Source: an uncultured Fretibacterium sp.
GTDB taxonomy: Bacteria; Synergistota; Synergistia; Synergistales; Aminobacteriaceae
Direction: 5' to 3'
Length of the DNA stretch: 64,000 nt
Assembly (NCBI GenBank): GCA_946183145.1
Contig: CAMGZM010000001.1
Coordinates: 186,001 to 250,000, forward strand
The notes under the pieces are model-generated. The model made no database searches and was not told the origin of the DNA. It saw only the letters and a program-made list of their open reading frames with translations. The translations under genes and the position numbers were made by a program. Every line of letters begins with the position of its first letter. The first letter of the stretch is position 1. Below are positions 52,269-62,020 of the stretch, in pieces.

Positions 52269-53774
52269 TTACTGCATTAACGCATATTTTTCGACCGGCG
52301 CAAAACTATCCGTAAATACCGGCACTGAAGCATCAGGCGTAAACGGCTCTAACCATTGATGAGACAATAATTCCGCGTATTTATCCCCTGAGGCTACACT
52401 CGCTGGCACCATATCACCAGCCACAAGCATTATGTTCTGCAACGCTCTGGCGTAACGAGGGTCGGGCGCATTCGCTGGGAATATCATCATCGTGCTGAAT
52501 GAACGCGAAAATGCTTTGTAGATACCGTGCAACATTCCCGATTTCGTCCCGTACATTGATGAGATTATGTTCACCACTAACACGCCCCCGGGCTTCAACA
52601 GTTTTCGCAAGTGCGCTCCAGTCTCCGCCGTCGTCAGGTGAAACGGAATATTCGCCGCTGAGTTGAACGTGTCCATAAATATCGCGTCATATGGCTCTAT
52701 CTTGTCCCGCTCCGAACGGTTCAGAAATGTACGCGCGTCCTCATGGTATATTCTCAGGTTCGGATTGTCCTCAAGGCAGAAATATTCTCGCGCTATTCTC
52801 GTTATTCCCTCGTCTAACTCTACTACGTCCATTGATACATCTTTGTGTTCTGATAATACATGCTTGGGGACGCTGTAACCTCCTCCGCCTAGCATTAATA
52901 TACGCTTGACTTCGGGATTGTAGCGAAATGCCAAATCGTAATATTTCGTGTATTCACTCACTAATTCCGCAGGGTTATCCAGATACATTAACGATTGCGC
53001 TGATGATGGATCCGTTATCATTATCCGCACCCGCCGCCCGTTTCGCCGGTCTATGCTCTCCGCTAATGTTACGTGATTATGCGCCGTGTCTTTCTGCACT
53101 AATACAGGGGAATACGGCAATCCTTTCGCCAATGCGTAATATGACAGCCCAGCTCCCCCTATCACAAATATCACCGCTACTTTACGCCATGTACCCGTGT
53201 ATGTTATCACCGACAAAAACGCAAGCAATGTCGCAACCAACATCAATATCACCGCTGAAGGAATTAACGATATCAGCACAAATCCTCCCAAGAATGTACC
53301 CAATATACTCCCCGCGCTGTTCAACGCCGATAACCTTCCTACTACTCCACCCGATGATTTCACGTCCCTCATCGCTAACCGTACTACAAACGGCTGTACC
53401 ATTCCCAGCAATATACTTGACGGCGCAAATAACGCACACGCACTGTATACTGACGATATATAAAGGTTGATTTCAAGCTCCTGTATGCTGTTCAGAATAA
53501 AATTGCTACCGTACGCTGTCCCAGCCGTTATCACTGCCGCATACATTAACGTTCGCCCTAAGAGCTTTTCTTCAGGACGTTTATCCGCCGAGCTTCCTCC
53601 TAACCAGTTCCCTATACATAACGATGTCATTATGATACCTATTAACGCCGTCCATACTATTAATGACGTTCCGAAATATGGCGCAACTAATCGCGAACCA
53701 GCCATCTCGATTATCATCGTCGCCGCTCCTCCGAAAAATGATACCGCCTGCAATCTCATCGGGATTTTTACCAT
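52269..53774 (-). CDS. Membrane protein fused to spermidine-synthase-like domain
   Basis: 501 aa from the ATG at 53774 (AAGGAG 11 nt upstream; a GTG at 53786 abuts that site). About seven membrane segments (FFGGAATMIIEMAGSRLVAPYFG is the typical start), then from residue about 215 a Rossmann domain like spermidine synthase. The motif equivalent to GGGDGG is GGGGYSVP and the catalytic DSTDP region is MDTFNS, so aminopropyl transfer is doubtful. Many bacteria carry such fused proteins with unknown substrate. Lies 15 nt from both neighbours. Confidence 0.82.
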   Translation of the reverse strand: MVKIPMRLQAVSFFGGAATMIIEMAGSRLVAPYFGTSLIVWTALIGIIMTSLCIGNWLGGSSADKRPEEKLLGRTLMYAAVITAGTAYGSNFILNSIQELEINLYISSVYSACALFAPSSILLGMVQPFVVRLAMRDVKSSGGVVGRLSALNSAGSILGTFLGGFVLISLIPSAVILMLVATLLAFLSVITYTGTWRKVAVIFVIGGAGLSYYALAKGLPYSPVLVQKDTAHNHVTLAESIDRRNGRRVRIMITDPSSAQSLMYLDNPAELVSEYTKYYDLAFRYNPEVKRILMLGGGGYSVPKHVLSEHKDVSMDVVELDEGITRIAREYFCLEDNPNLRIYHEDARTFLNRSERDKIEPYDAIFMDTFNSAANIPFHLTTAETGAHLRKLLKPGGVLVVNIISSMYGTKSGMLHGIYKAFSRSFSTMMIFPANAPDPRYARALQNIMLVAGDMVPASVASGDKYAELLSHQWLEPFTPDASVPVFTDSFAPVEKYALMQ

Positions 53775-53789
53775 TACTATAATCACTCC

Positions 53790-55235
53790 TTATCTCTTGT
53801 ATATACCTGGCATAAGCAACAATATCACCGCAAATAATTCAAGCCTCCCTGCTAACATTAAGAATGACAATAACCATTTCAACGCACTAGGTAACCACGC
53901 AAAATTTTCCTGCGCTCCTAAATAGTCTAAACCAGGCCCGACATTACTTAGGCACGTCAACACTCCCGTAAATGAAGTCAATACTTCTATTCCGAATGAT
54001 GACATTATCAACGTTCCTACACATAACATAATCATGTACAGTGCAAAAAATGCCGTCGATGAGTTTATTGTGTCCTGCGTTAAGGGCTGACCGTTCATTG
54101 ACGGCGTTATTACCGCTCGAGGATGCAACAATCTCATTGCCTCGCTCTTCAACTCTCGATACATTATCTGAAATCTTGAGACTTTACACCCTCCGCCCGT
54201 TGAGCCTCCACATGCTCCGCTGAACATTAACAGGATTATTATCACTCGCGCAAACTGTGGCCATTTGTCAAAATCTTCCGTTACAAATCCCGTCGTCGTT
54301 ATCACACTCACTACCGTAAAGCACGAATGACGCAATATATATTCAATACCTTCTAGATGTCCCGTTACGTAAAGGCTCGTCATTATTCCTATCACTGAAA
54401 ACGTTATCACTCGGATATATCCGCGCAGTTCATCATCTGAAAATATTTCACGGAGCTTCTTTTTCGGAATAAGAAAGTATAACGAGAAATTTATCCCGGA
54501 CAAAAACATGAATACTATTATCACCCACTGAATATATGCGCTGTGGTAATAGGCTATAGAGTTGTTCTTTGTCGAAAATCCTCCCGTCGCTAATGTACTG
54601 CATGAATGACAGAACGCGTCAAATAACGTCATTCCTCCCATCTTCAGCAATACCGTTTCAACAAGCGCAAGCGAGATATATATTACCCATAATCGCAACG
54701 CTGTCTGATGCAAACGGGGCGTTACTTTTCCCGCCGTTACTCCGGGAACTTCCGCCTTGTACATCTCCATTCCCGACACTCCCAAAAACGGCAGTACCGC
54801 AAGGCTCAACACAATAATTCCCATTCCGCCCATTAAGTGAGTTAGTGAACGCCATAACAATATTCCATCCGGCAACGCTTCTATGTCCGTGAATATCGTC
54901 GCTCCCGTCGTCGTAAATCCGCTCATCGCCTCGAAAAACGCATCCGTATACGACACTCCACAGCTCAAACTATACGGCAATGCACCGAGCATTGAGACTA
55001 TTACCCACGAAAATACCGTGATACATATTCCCTCTCGTATTCCCCCGGTCATGTTACTGTTACGCGTCGCCTTCAGCATCATTATTCCGCATATCATCCC
55101 AGCTGTTACTGACATCGCAAACGCTACTTTATCCGGCGTTCCTTCATGAAGTGAGACCAGAAGAGGCAGTATCATCACTCCCGTTGACACTAGCACTATA
55201 CATCCAAGCACTCGAACAGTAAATTTCACGTTCAT
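53790..55235 (-). CDS. trkH: Potassium uptake channel subunit TrkH
   Basis: 481 aa, about 10-12 membrane segments, four K-channel-like repeats with filter Gly residues: MSGFTTTGATIF, CSTLATGGFSTKN, ISVITTTGFVTEDFDKWP and LSNVGPGLD. ACGGSTGGGCKVSRFQI is the conserved loop between repeats. Forms the membrane pore gated by TrkA. Its start overlaps the trkA stop by 4 nt. Confidence 0.95.
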   Translation of the reverse strand: MNVKFTVRVLGCIVLVSTGVMILPLLVSLHEGTPDKVAFAMSVTAGMICGIMMLKATRNSNMTGGIREGICITVFSWVIVSMLGALPYSLSCGVSYTDAFFEAMSGFTTTGATIFTDIEALPDGILLWRSLTHLMGGMGIIVLSLAVLPFLGVSGMEMYKAEVPGVTAGKVTPRLHQTALRLWVIYISLALVETVLLKMGGMTLFDAFCHSCSTLATGGFSTKNNSIAYYHSAYIQWVIIVFMFLSGINFSLYFLIPKKKLREIFSDDELRGYIRVITFSVIGIMTSLYVTGHLEGIEYILRHSCFTVVSVITTTGFVTEDFDKWPQFARVIIILLMFSGACGGSTGGGCKVSRFQIMYRELKSEAMRLLHPRAVITPSMNGQPLTQDTINSSTAFFALYMIMLCVGTLIMSSFGIEVLTSFTGVLTCLSNVGPGLDYLGAQENFAWLPSALKWLLSFLMLAGRLELFAVILLLMPGIYKR

Positions 55236-56623
55236 GATATTTCTGCACCAAATATTTCTGCCGTCTTCGTCATCATTTCTGACACCGCAAACAATATCAC
55301 CCTGTCCCCTTCTTGAAGGCTCGTTCCTCCATCAGGCAACAATATTTCCTCGCCACGACGTATTAACGCTATTACTGCTCCCTTTGAGAGACGTAACTCC
55401 GCTAATGTCTTTCCGATTACAGGCAAATCTTTACGCAGACTTACTTCTAGCATTTCAGCGTTTATGCTGTCTATCATCGAATATGCGAACGTGTTGGACT
55501 GGTATTTCACGTATTGCAGTATCACATCCGACAATGAGCCGTATGCGTCTACTGCCGCCGATATTCCCATTTCGGGCGCAACTTCTCGGTAATCTTTTCG
55601 CCTAACTATGGCTATTGTGCGTCTTGCTCCCATCGTCTTGGCCATCGCGCAATATATCATGTTCAGCTCGTCAGAACTCGTTGCGCATATATACGCGTCC
55701 GCTCCGTCTATTCCCTCGTCCTGTAATGCCCGCCTGTCTGAACCGTCGATATTCAGCACTAAATCTTCCCCAAAATCCTCCGATAACTTTTTGCACCGCG
55801 CTAAATTTATGTCGATTATTCGCAGGCTGATATTCCCAAATTCTCGCTTTATCATCAGTGCTATCTGCGTTCCTAATTTTCCACCTCCTACAATAAATAT
55901 TTTCCCGCTTGATTTTCCGCTTTCATTCGGACATAACAATTTCTCCAATAATCCCGCGCTTTCCTTGTACGTTACTACGTAGCATATATCTCCGCTGTGA
56001 AGCTCATCATTCCCGCCGGGGACACCTGACATACCATCTTGACGCTCTATGTACACAAATACAGCCTTTAACGCTGGGAATTTCGGACGTATATCCTTCA
56101 ACGCCATTCCGCTTAACGGTGAGCCGTCGGCTATCTTCATCGTATACAGTGCCGCTCTTCCCCCTAAAAGTTCTGCGGCGTGCGTGGCCGAACTTACCTG
56201 CAACAATCCCATCACTTCACGCGCTATAGACCTTTCAGGCGAAATCATTATGTCTATGCCTAACTTGCGACCCCAGTCGGGCGTGTCCGTAAACTCTAGG
56301 CTTCTCGTACGGGAAATTACTCGCGGTACTCCGGCACTATGCGCTATCCAGCATGAGAGCATATTCACTTCATCACGGTTAGTACACGCTATCAATATGT
56401 CCGTATCACCGCCACGAATTACTCCAGCTTCAGCTAGGATATGAGGACGTGCGCCATTACCGCAAATTACTTCCGTGTCAAGCTCAGACTTTATGCGGGC
56501 GGCTTTGGCGGGGTCATTCTCCACTATGTAGATATTCGCTCCCTCTGCTGAAAGCCTTTGCGCTACGTTGCATCCTACCTCTCCGGCTCCTACTATTACG
56601 ATATTGCGGCCTTCTATGCTCAT
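55232..56623 (-). CDS. trkA: Trk potassium uptake regulator TrkA
   Basis: 463 aa from the ATG at 56623 (GGAGG 10 nt upstream; overlaps the thioesterase stop by ATGA). Two RCK units, each a Rossmann domain plus TrkA_C: IVIVGAGEVGCNVAQRL with ENDPAKAARI, and IFIVGGGKLGTQIALMI with DINLARCKKL. TrkA_C parts end in EVSLRKDLPVIGKTLAELRL and GTSLQEGDRVILFA. Cytoplasmic NAD(H)/nucleotide-sensing ring on TrkH. Confidence 0.95.
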   Translation of the reverse strand: MSIEGRNIVIVGAGEVGCNVAQRLSAEGANIYIVENDPAKAARIKSELDTEVICGNGARPHILAEAGVIRGGDTDILIACTNRDEVNMLSCWIAHSAGVPRVISRTRSLEFTDTPDWGRKLGIDIMISPERSIAREVMGLLQVSSATHAAELLGGRAALYTMKIADGSPLSGMALKDIRPKFPALKAVFVYIERQDGMSGVPGGNDELHSGDICYVVTYKESAGLLEKLLCPNESGKSSGKIFIVGGGKLGTQIALMIKREFGNISLRIIDINLARCKKLSEDFGEDLVLNIDGSDRRALQDEGIDGADAYICATSSDELNMIYCAMAKTMGARRTIAIVRRKDYREVAPEMGISAAVDAYGSLSDVILQYVKYQSNTFAYSMIDSINAEMLEVSLRKDLPVIGKTLAELRLSKGAVIALIRRGEEILLPDGGTSLQEGDRVILFAVSEMMTKTAEIFGAEIS

Positions 56624-57315
56624 TGCGGAAATTCCTCCGTCATAAATTCTGCACATGGCCGGGGGTTATTCTCCCTCATCACAGCGCATAAATCCCCCTC
56701 AAAGCACAGACGTATCCTCTCGCCTAATTTCGCGCCGCTCCTGAATGACGCGCAAATTCTGCGAAACTTTTTCCCTGAATAGTCGCTTAACCATCGGAAA
56801 TATATTGCGTGGTTCACATGCCCGTTGTAATCAGTATCATGTTTGTGAACGGTAATATACTCTTCACGCTCTGCATTCGTTATGTGGGGGATATTCGTGA
56901 AATCGGGCGAAATTTCTGCCTTGTCGCCGCCTGAAATTTCGGGCAAATGCGCTAGCGGTTTAACGGGACGGCCTGACCTTACATCGACGAGAAGCCATGA
57001 TGTTTTTGCTGATACTATGAGGGTATTTCCGGCTGAAAGCTCAAAGTTCCTCAGTGTGTTATAACCGTGAAAGGGGTCATGATATGTTGACACCGTGAAT
57101 TTCTGCGTTATTGACGGCAGTTCATCATGAAAACTTATCTCATAACGTGCCAATATCCACGCAAATCCGCGTTCATATAATTCGGTTGATGTGCCTTCTA
57201 TTTTCCCGACCGCTAACTCCGCTGTGTCCTGAAATGTATTCAGTACGTTGAACAGCTTTATTCTCCCCGTTAAATCTGCGTCTGAGGGCAATACTCTTAA
57301 CTCTCGTGTGAACAT
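56620..57315 (-). CDS. Acyl-ACP thioesterase, FatA/PF01643 family
   Basis: 231 aa, two hot-dog folds. FTRELRVLPSDADLTGRIKLFNVLNTFQDTAELAVG is the N-terminal hot dog; KHDTDYNGHVNHAIYFRW carries the catalytic Asp/Asn/His of the second. Releases fatty acids from acyl carrier protein and sets chain length in bacterial and plant relatives. Slightly shorter at the C-terminus than typical. Abuts hisD (0 nt) and overlaps trkA by 4 nt. Confidence 0.85.
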   Translation of the reverse strand: MFTRELRVLPSDADLTGRIKLFNVLNTFQDTAELAVGKIEGTSTELYERGFAWILARYEISFHDELPSITQKFTVSTYHDPFHGYNTLRNFELSAGNTLIVSAKTSWLLVDVRSGRPVKPLAHLPEISGGDKAEISPDFTNIPHITNAEREEYITVHKHDTDYNGHVNHAIYFRWLSDYSGKKFRRICASFRSGAKLGERIRLCFEGDLCAVMRENNPRPCAEFMTEEFPQ

Positions 57316-58572
57316 TTATACGCTCCGTATTGTTATGCTGTTTGAATGCGCCTGTAATCCTTCTGACATTGCGAACATCTGTATATCCTCTGCAACTTCA
57401 TATAGCGCGTCTTTGTCGTAGTAAACGAACTGCGAGGTTTTGAGGAAGTCATTTACGCTTAATGGGCTGGCGAAACGTGCTGTACCCATAGTAGGCAGTG
57501 TGTGATTAGTGCCTGCTACATAGTCTCCTGCGGCTTCTGGTGAGAATGAGCCTATAAACACGGTGCCGGCATTGCGAATTTCGTCGAGCCATGAGAGCGG
57601 CTCAGGTATGCAGAGCTGTAAATGTTCTGGTGCGATGTCATTGGCCAAGTCTACAGCGTCGAGCAATGTTTCTGTGATGATTATTGCGCTGTTGTTGTCG
57701 ATTGACTGACGGGCTATTGACTGGCGGGATAATGCGGAAATTTGGCGTTCAATTTCGGATTGTACTTTGCGGGCAAATTTTGCTGACGTAGTTATGAGGA
57801 TTGCGGAAGCGTTTGCGTCATGTTCAGCCTGAGCTAGCATATCAGCGGCTATGAATGCGGGGTTATTGTCATTGTCTGCGATTATGAGGATTTCCGACGG
57901 CCCTGCTATTATGTCGATGCCTGTTGTGCCGAAAACCTGACGTTTTGCTTCTGCTACGTAGACATTTCCCGGCCCTGTAATTTTGTCGACTTTGGGGACT
58001 GACTGCGTGCCGTATGCTAATGCCCCGATTGCCTGCGCTCCTCCCATACGGAATATGCCCGTTACTCCTGCAATGTGGGCGGCGGCTATTATGTTTGGTG
58101 ATACGGGCGGAGGAGTGGCGATATATATCTCATCACAGCCTGCTACATTTGCGGGGATTGCGTTCATCAATACGGTTGACGGGTATGAAGCTGTGCCTCC
58201 TGGTACATAAATTCCCGCTCGCTTTATCGGGATTATTCTCTGGCCTAAAATTACTCCTTCTTGCGGTGAATACGTGAAGCCTTTTGGGATTTGGTGAACG
58301 TGAAAATTCCTGATATTTTCAGCCGCTCTCTGAAGCATTGATGAATATTCTGATGATACTTCCCGTAACGCCGTCGCTATTTCATCTTCTGATAGTCTCA
58401 GTTCTGATATTTCGGCCTTGTCAAATTCACGCTCGTATTTCCTTATGGCATCATCACCGTTTTCTTTCACGTCCTGAAGGATTTTGCTTACGGTCTGGAA
58501 TATTTCTGCGCTTATATGGCGTTCATTGCGCTTGTATTCATCAGGTGAGATTTTTTGTACGATTTTTATCAT
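57316..58572 (-). CDS. hisD: Histidinol dehydrogenase
   Basis: 418 aa. Catalyses the last two oxidations to histidine with NAD and zinc. Seen: KRAGIYVPGGTASYPSTVLMNAIPA, GGAQAIGALAYGTQSVPKVDKITGPGN, FGTTGIDIIAGPSEILIIAD, ADMLAQAEHDANASAIL, VGTNHTLPTMGTAR-type AGTNHTLPTMGTARFASPL, all conserved including zinc ligands Gln/His. Overlaps hisG by 4 nt. Confidence 0.96.
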   Translation of the reverse strand: MIKIVQKISPDEYKRNERHISAEIFQTVSKILQDVKENGDDAIRKYEREFDKAEISELRLSEDEIATALREVSSEYSSMLQRAAENIRNFHVHQIPKGFTYSPQEGVILGQRIIPIKRAGIYVPGGTASYPSTVLMNAIPANVAGCDEIYIATPPPVSPNIIAAAHIAGVTGIFRMGGAQAIGALAYGTQSVPKVDKITGPGNVYVAEAKRQVFGTTGIDIIAGPSEILIIADNDNNPAFIAADMLAQAEHDANASAILITTSAKFARKVQSEIERQISALSRQSIARQSIDNNSAIIITETLLDAVDLANDIAPEHLQLCIPEPLSWLDEIRNAGTVFIGSFSPEAAGDYVAGTNHTLPTMGTARFASPLSVNDFLKTSQFVYYDKDALYEVAEDIQMFAMSEGLQAHSNSITIRSV

Positions 58573-59180
58573 TGTGTTATTCTCCTTATTATTTCCTTTA
58601 TTGCTTCACCTTTGAAGTGATACGCTGACTTGTTTGCTGTAAGTCTTGCGCTGATTTCGGCTACCTTTTCGATAACATGAAGATTGTTTTCACGTAATGT
58701 TGTTCCTGTCTCTACAATATCAACAATGACATCTGACAGTCCCAAAACGGGAGCAAGTTCAAGCGACCCTCTTAACGTGATAATGTCAGTCTCACGTCCT
58801 TTTTGCGCGTAAAATTTCCGTGTAATGTTGGGAAATTCAGTAGCTACTCTCAGAGTTCGTGAAGGCTCATCAATGAAATCAATTTTTCCGGCTGAAGCTA
58901 TGATACATTTTCCCGCCTTAAGGTCTGATAGCTCGTAAATATCCGGCTCACGTTCCATCAAAATATCTTTTCCCGCTATGCCTATATCAGCAACTCCCCT
59001 TTCTACATATACAGGGACATCAAACGGCTTGACCCAGAAGCACCGCAAATTATGCCCGGTATCCTCAAAGAATAATTTTCGTGTATCATCGTTCATTTCC
59101 GGGAAGAAATACCCTGCATCAGACAGAAGGGAAAATATTTTCATGCCTAACCTGCCTTTAGGGAGAGCCAAGTTAATCAT
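58569..59180 (-). CDS. hisG: ATP phosphoribosyltransferase catalytic subunit, short form
   Basis: 203 aa from the ATG at 59180 (GGAGG 10 nt upstream). First step of histidine synthesis, joining ATP and PRPP. Seen: NLALPKGRLGMKIFSLL, YVERGVADIGIAGKDILME, KIDFIDEPSRTLRVATEFPNI, RGSLELAPVLGLSDVIVDIVETGTTLREN (PRPP site). It lacks the C-terminal regulatory ACT-like domain, and so needs HisZ, which is encoded directly upstream with an 8-nt overlap. Confidence 0.95.
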   Translation of the reverse strand: MINLALPKGRLGMKIFSLLSDAGYFFPEMNDDTRKLFFEDTGHNLRCFWVKPFDVPVYVERGVADIGIAGKDILMEREPDIYELSDLKAGKCIIASAGKIDFIDEPSRTLRVATEFPNITRKFYAQKGRETDIITLRGSLELAPVLGLSDVIVDIVETGTTLRENNLHVIEKVAEISARLTANKSAYHFKGEAIKEIIRRITQ

Positions 59181-59976
59181 GATTTTTAGCCTCCATTCGG
59201 TCAAGATAAACCGCAAAACCTGCGCCCGATTTCCCCATCACTGAATACTCTCCTCCCGAAAGCACATCAAACGGAACTCCCTCAATATATCCCTTGAAGA
59301 CAATACCGTCATAGTACATCAGCTTGCTTACTGCCGAATAGTCTGCGTGAATATAGTCCTTGAAGCCGTGAAGCGATTGCATTATCTCTGAAATTCTGCC
59401 GTGAGATTGCGATAAAATTCCGTCATCTTCAGCGAGTGAAATTAACTCATCAGGTGCATGAAGCTCTTTGAGGCCATGAAGATTTTTAGCGGCGAGGCAG
59501 TTAATGATTTCGTTCTTGTCGTAACCTTCCGAAAGTCTGAGTACTTCCCCCGCGTCTGCAATGCTGAGGGATATTCTTCTTCCTCCTGAAAGCAGTTCCA
59601 GACTTTTCACCGCAAGCGTCAAAACCTCAGAAATTCCCTCGCGTGGACAGCCTAAATATTCGATGCCCGTCTGTGGAAATTCCCTGAAAGCGTTAGAATT
59701 ATGCGGAACTCTGTATACATTTTCGGCGTAACAATATTTACCTGGCTTTGCGTTTTTGATGATAGAGAGTGTTACATCTGGGCGTAAGGCTTTGAGAGTG
59801 CCTGAAGGGTCAGTGAACGTCAAAATGTTGTTTGAGTAGAGAAAATCTTTGTATGCGGCGTAAAAATCATAATCCTCAAACCTGCTCATTCTGTAGAAGG
59901 AATAATCATTAAGCGCATAAAGTTTCCTTAGGCTTAACGAGAAAAATTCCTGAGTGGTTAAAATATTATCGAACAT
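59173..59976 (-). CDS. hisZ: ATP phosphoribosyltransferase regulatory subunit
   Basis: 267 aa from the ATG at 59976. A histidyl-tRNA-synthetase-like fold without aminoacylation motifs: RMSRFEDYDFY, FTDPSGTLKALRPDVTLSIIKNAK, CYAENVYRVP, REFPQTGIEYLGCP. It is short relative to HisS and lacks an anticodon-binding domain. Forms the hetero-octamer with short HisG. First gene of the long minus-strand run that ends with gspF. Confidence 0.88.
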   Translation of the reverse strand: MFDNILTTQEFFSLSLRKLYALNDYSFYRMSRFEDYDFYAAYKDFLYSNNILTFTDPSGTLKALRPDVTLSIIKNAKPGKYCYAENVYRVPHNSNAFREFPQTGIEYLGCPREGISEVLTLAVKSLELLSGGRRISLSIADAGEVLRLSEGYDKNEIINCLAAKNLHGLKELHAPDELISLAEDDGILSQSHGRISEIMQSLHGFKDYIHADYSAVSKLMYYDGIVFKGYIEGVPFDVLSGGEYSVMGKSGAGFAVYLDRMEAKNHD

Positions 59977-60282
59977 GAAATCATCACCGTAATTTTTTGT
60001 GAATAATGATAGCACACAGTCAAAAGGCAAATGCTATAATTACGCAAAATCCAGTATGAAGGCGGTCAATAAATTTATGTACAGGGAGCGCGGGTGCGAA
60101 ATAAATCTTAAGTGTATTAAGAGTGAAACTAACTCGCGAAATAGTATTTTTGTCTCAAAACTTCACATAAGAATTCATGGCCGTATCATCACAGACATCA
60201 ATGAATAACAGCAGAATTATCACCGCAAGCATAAACCATCATGCAGTCAGAAAGCCAAGTGAAAGGGGAACACACAAACATA
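59977..60282. promoter_or_regulatory. Divergent region between hisZ and bamA
   Basis: 306 nt without a convincing gene. On the plus strand TGCTATAAT (60032-60040) is an extended -10. On the minus strand TTGACT (60023-60018) could be a -35 for the his run, but a matching -10 is poor. A 69-codon plus-strand frame at 59999-60208 has no ribosome site or signal. Confidence 0.35.
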
Positions 60283-62004
60283 ATGCGTAAAGCAATCGCA
60301 CTGGCAGTAATGCTTATTTGTGCCTCAGCGTCATACTCAGCGGAGGAACGGCAGATAACGTCCGTAAATGTCTCAGGAAATCAGAATATCTCCTCTGAAT
60401 ATATCCTGAATGTAGCGAAGATAAAACCGGGGATGACCTTAAGCCGGGACATGATACTTTCAGACATAGAGACGATATACAATCAGGGATTTTTCTCATT
60501 TGTTGACGCAGATATATCGGACGAGGGAGGAGGAACGGGAGTAACATTTACGGTGCAGGAGAACCCTTTAATTACGGGGATAAAATTCACGGGCAACACG
60601 ATATTTACGACGGAGCAATTGATGAAGGAAGTATTTTCGCTAGAAGGCACAGTGTTTAACCGTCAATTTTTCCGAAACGATTTAGACCGAATACAGGAGA
60701 AGTATCACAAAGCGGGATATGTAATGGTGCGAGTGTCAGACGTACAGATACAGGGGGGAAATATCTACGTAACGATCTTAGAGCCGAAAGTGCGGGATGT
60801 GATAATACAGGGGAACACGAAGACGAAGACATATGTAATCCGACGCGAGATAAAGTTAAAGGGAGGGGATATATTCAACGTAACGAGATTTCGTCATGAA
60901 TTGGGGAAAGTGCAGGGGTTAGGATATTTTGAAGATGTGAATGTAGCGTTTGATGTGCCAGAAGATAACGAAGAAAATGTAGACTTGATATTGACAGTGA
61001 AGGAGAAGCGAACGGCGTCCGTAGGTTTGAATGTAGGATACGGGACGGAGAGCGGCTTATCGGGAGGATTGACATACACGGACACGAATTTGTTCGGGCG
61101 AGGGATGATGTTCGAGATAGGTTTCAACGAGGGACGTGAGGCGACATACTGGACGACATTCTCAAGCCCATACATGGATGCGGAGACCTTCAGCTGGAGG
61201 ATAGGAGCGAGATACCGAACATACGACGAGAGATATTATTACCGTCAAGGGCGTAGACAGTTTGATTACGACGAGAAGACGACGAGTATATTTGCGGGAA
61301 TAGGGCGGAAGTTCAGGAATGAGGAATGGAGCTGGTATGTGACAATGCGGCGAGATGATGTAGAGTACTCGAACATACAGCGTGCAATACCCGGATATAT
61401 CAACGACCTTACGGAATGGGACGGAGTGAACCAGACAGTAGAGCTACAATTGACGTGGGACAAGAGGGACGAATACGCGCCATACCCGAAAGGTTTTGTG
61501 TGGGATACGAACCTAGAGCAGGCAGTGAAGGTATTAGGCGGCGAATATGATTATCTGAAGTACTGGACACAAGCGCGGTTATATGTATCACTGAATAGGA
61601 TACTTGACGGGCTGGCGGACATAGGGGGGATGTGGAGCGACGAGAACCCGTTATTATTTGCGGCAAGATTGCGAATAGGCTCCTCGACGGCGGACGAACT
61701 GCCTGCATTTGCTCGATACAGTTTAGGAGGGATGAATACGCTTAGGGGGTATAATTCGCGTTCATTTGAGGGCAATAATTTTTACTTGGGGAATTTTGAG
61801 TTGAGAGTGCCGATAGCGAGCGCGGTAACACTAGTAGGATTTTACGACATAGGTAACGCGGACAGTAAAATGGACTGGAGCAATTACCACGATGATTACG
61901 GAGTAGGATTGCGAGTAAAAACGCCATTCGGAAATTTGCGAGTAGATTACGCGAAGGGAGAAAACGAGAACCGAACCTATTTCGGATTTGGAGAAATGTT
62001 TTAG
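60283..62004 (+). CDS. bamA: Outer-membrane assembly factor BamA, three POTRA domains
   Basis: 573 aa from the ATG at 60283 with AAAGGGG about 12 nt upstream. Signal peptide [19 protein letters not shown]. Three POTRA-like domains are seen ([60 protein letters not shown]), then a 16-strand-type barrel ending in aromatic YFGFGEMF. E. coli BamA has five POTRA. Inserts beta-barrel proteins, including possibly GspD. Codon use favours ATA for Ile, unlike ftsH. First gene of the envelope operon. Confidence 0.9.
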   Translation: MRKAIALAVMLICASASYSAEERQITSVNVSGNQNISSEYILNVAKIKPGMTLSRDMILSDIETIYNQGFFSFVDADISDEGGGTGVTFTVQENPLITGIKFTGNTIFTTEQLMKEVFSLEGTVFNRQFFRNDLDRIQEKYHKAGYVMVRVSDVQIQGGNIYVTILEPKVRDVIIQGNTKTKTYVIRREIKLKGGDIFNVTRFRHELGKVQGLGYFEDVNVAFDVPEDNEENVDLILTVKEKRTASVGLNVGYGTESGLSGGLTYTDTNLFGRGMMFEIGFNEGREATYWTTFSSPYMDAETFSWRIGARYRTYDERYYYRQGRRQFDYDEKTTSIFAGIGRKFRNEEWSWYVTMRRDDVEYSNIQRAIPGYINDLTEWDGVNQTVELQLTWDKRDEYAPYPKGFVWDTNLEQAVKVLGGEYDYLKYWTQARLYVSLNRILDGLADIGGMWSDENPLLFAARLRIGSSTADELPAFARYSLGGMNTLRGYNSRSFEGNNFYLGNFELRVPIASAVTLVGFYDIGNADSKMDWSNYHDDYGVGLRVKTPFGNLRVDYAKGENENRTYFGFGEMF

Positions 62005-62020
62005 AGGAGTGATAGGAAAA

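Noticed and set aside
52928-53470. 180-codon plus-strand frame
   Set aside because: Antisense to the membrane domain of the spermidine-synthase-like gene; no start signals.
59999-60208. 69-codon plus-strand frame between hisZ and bamA
   Set aside because: No ribosome site, no signal peptide or domain, and it starts inside the hisZ upstream region.
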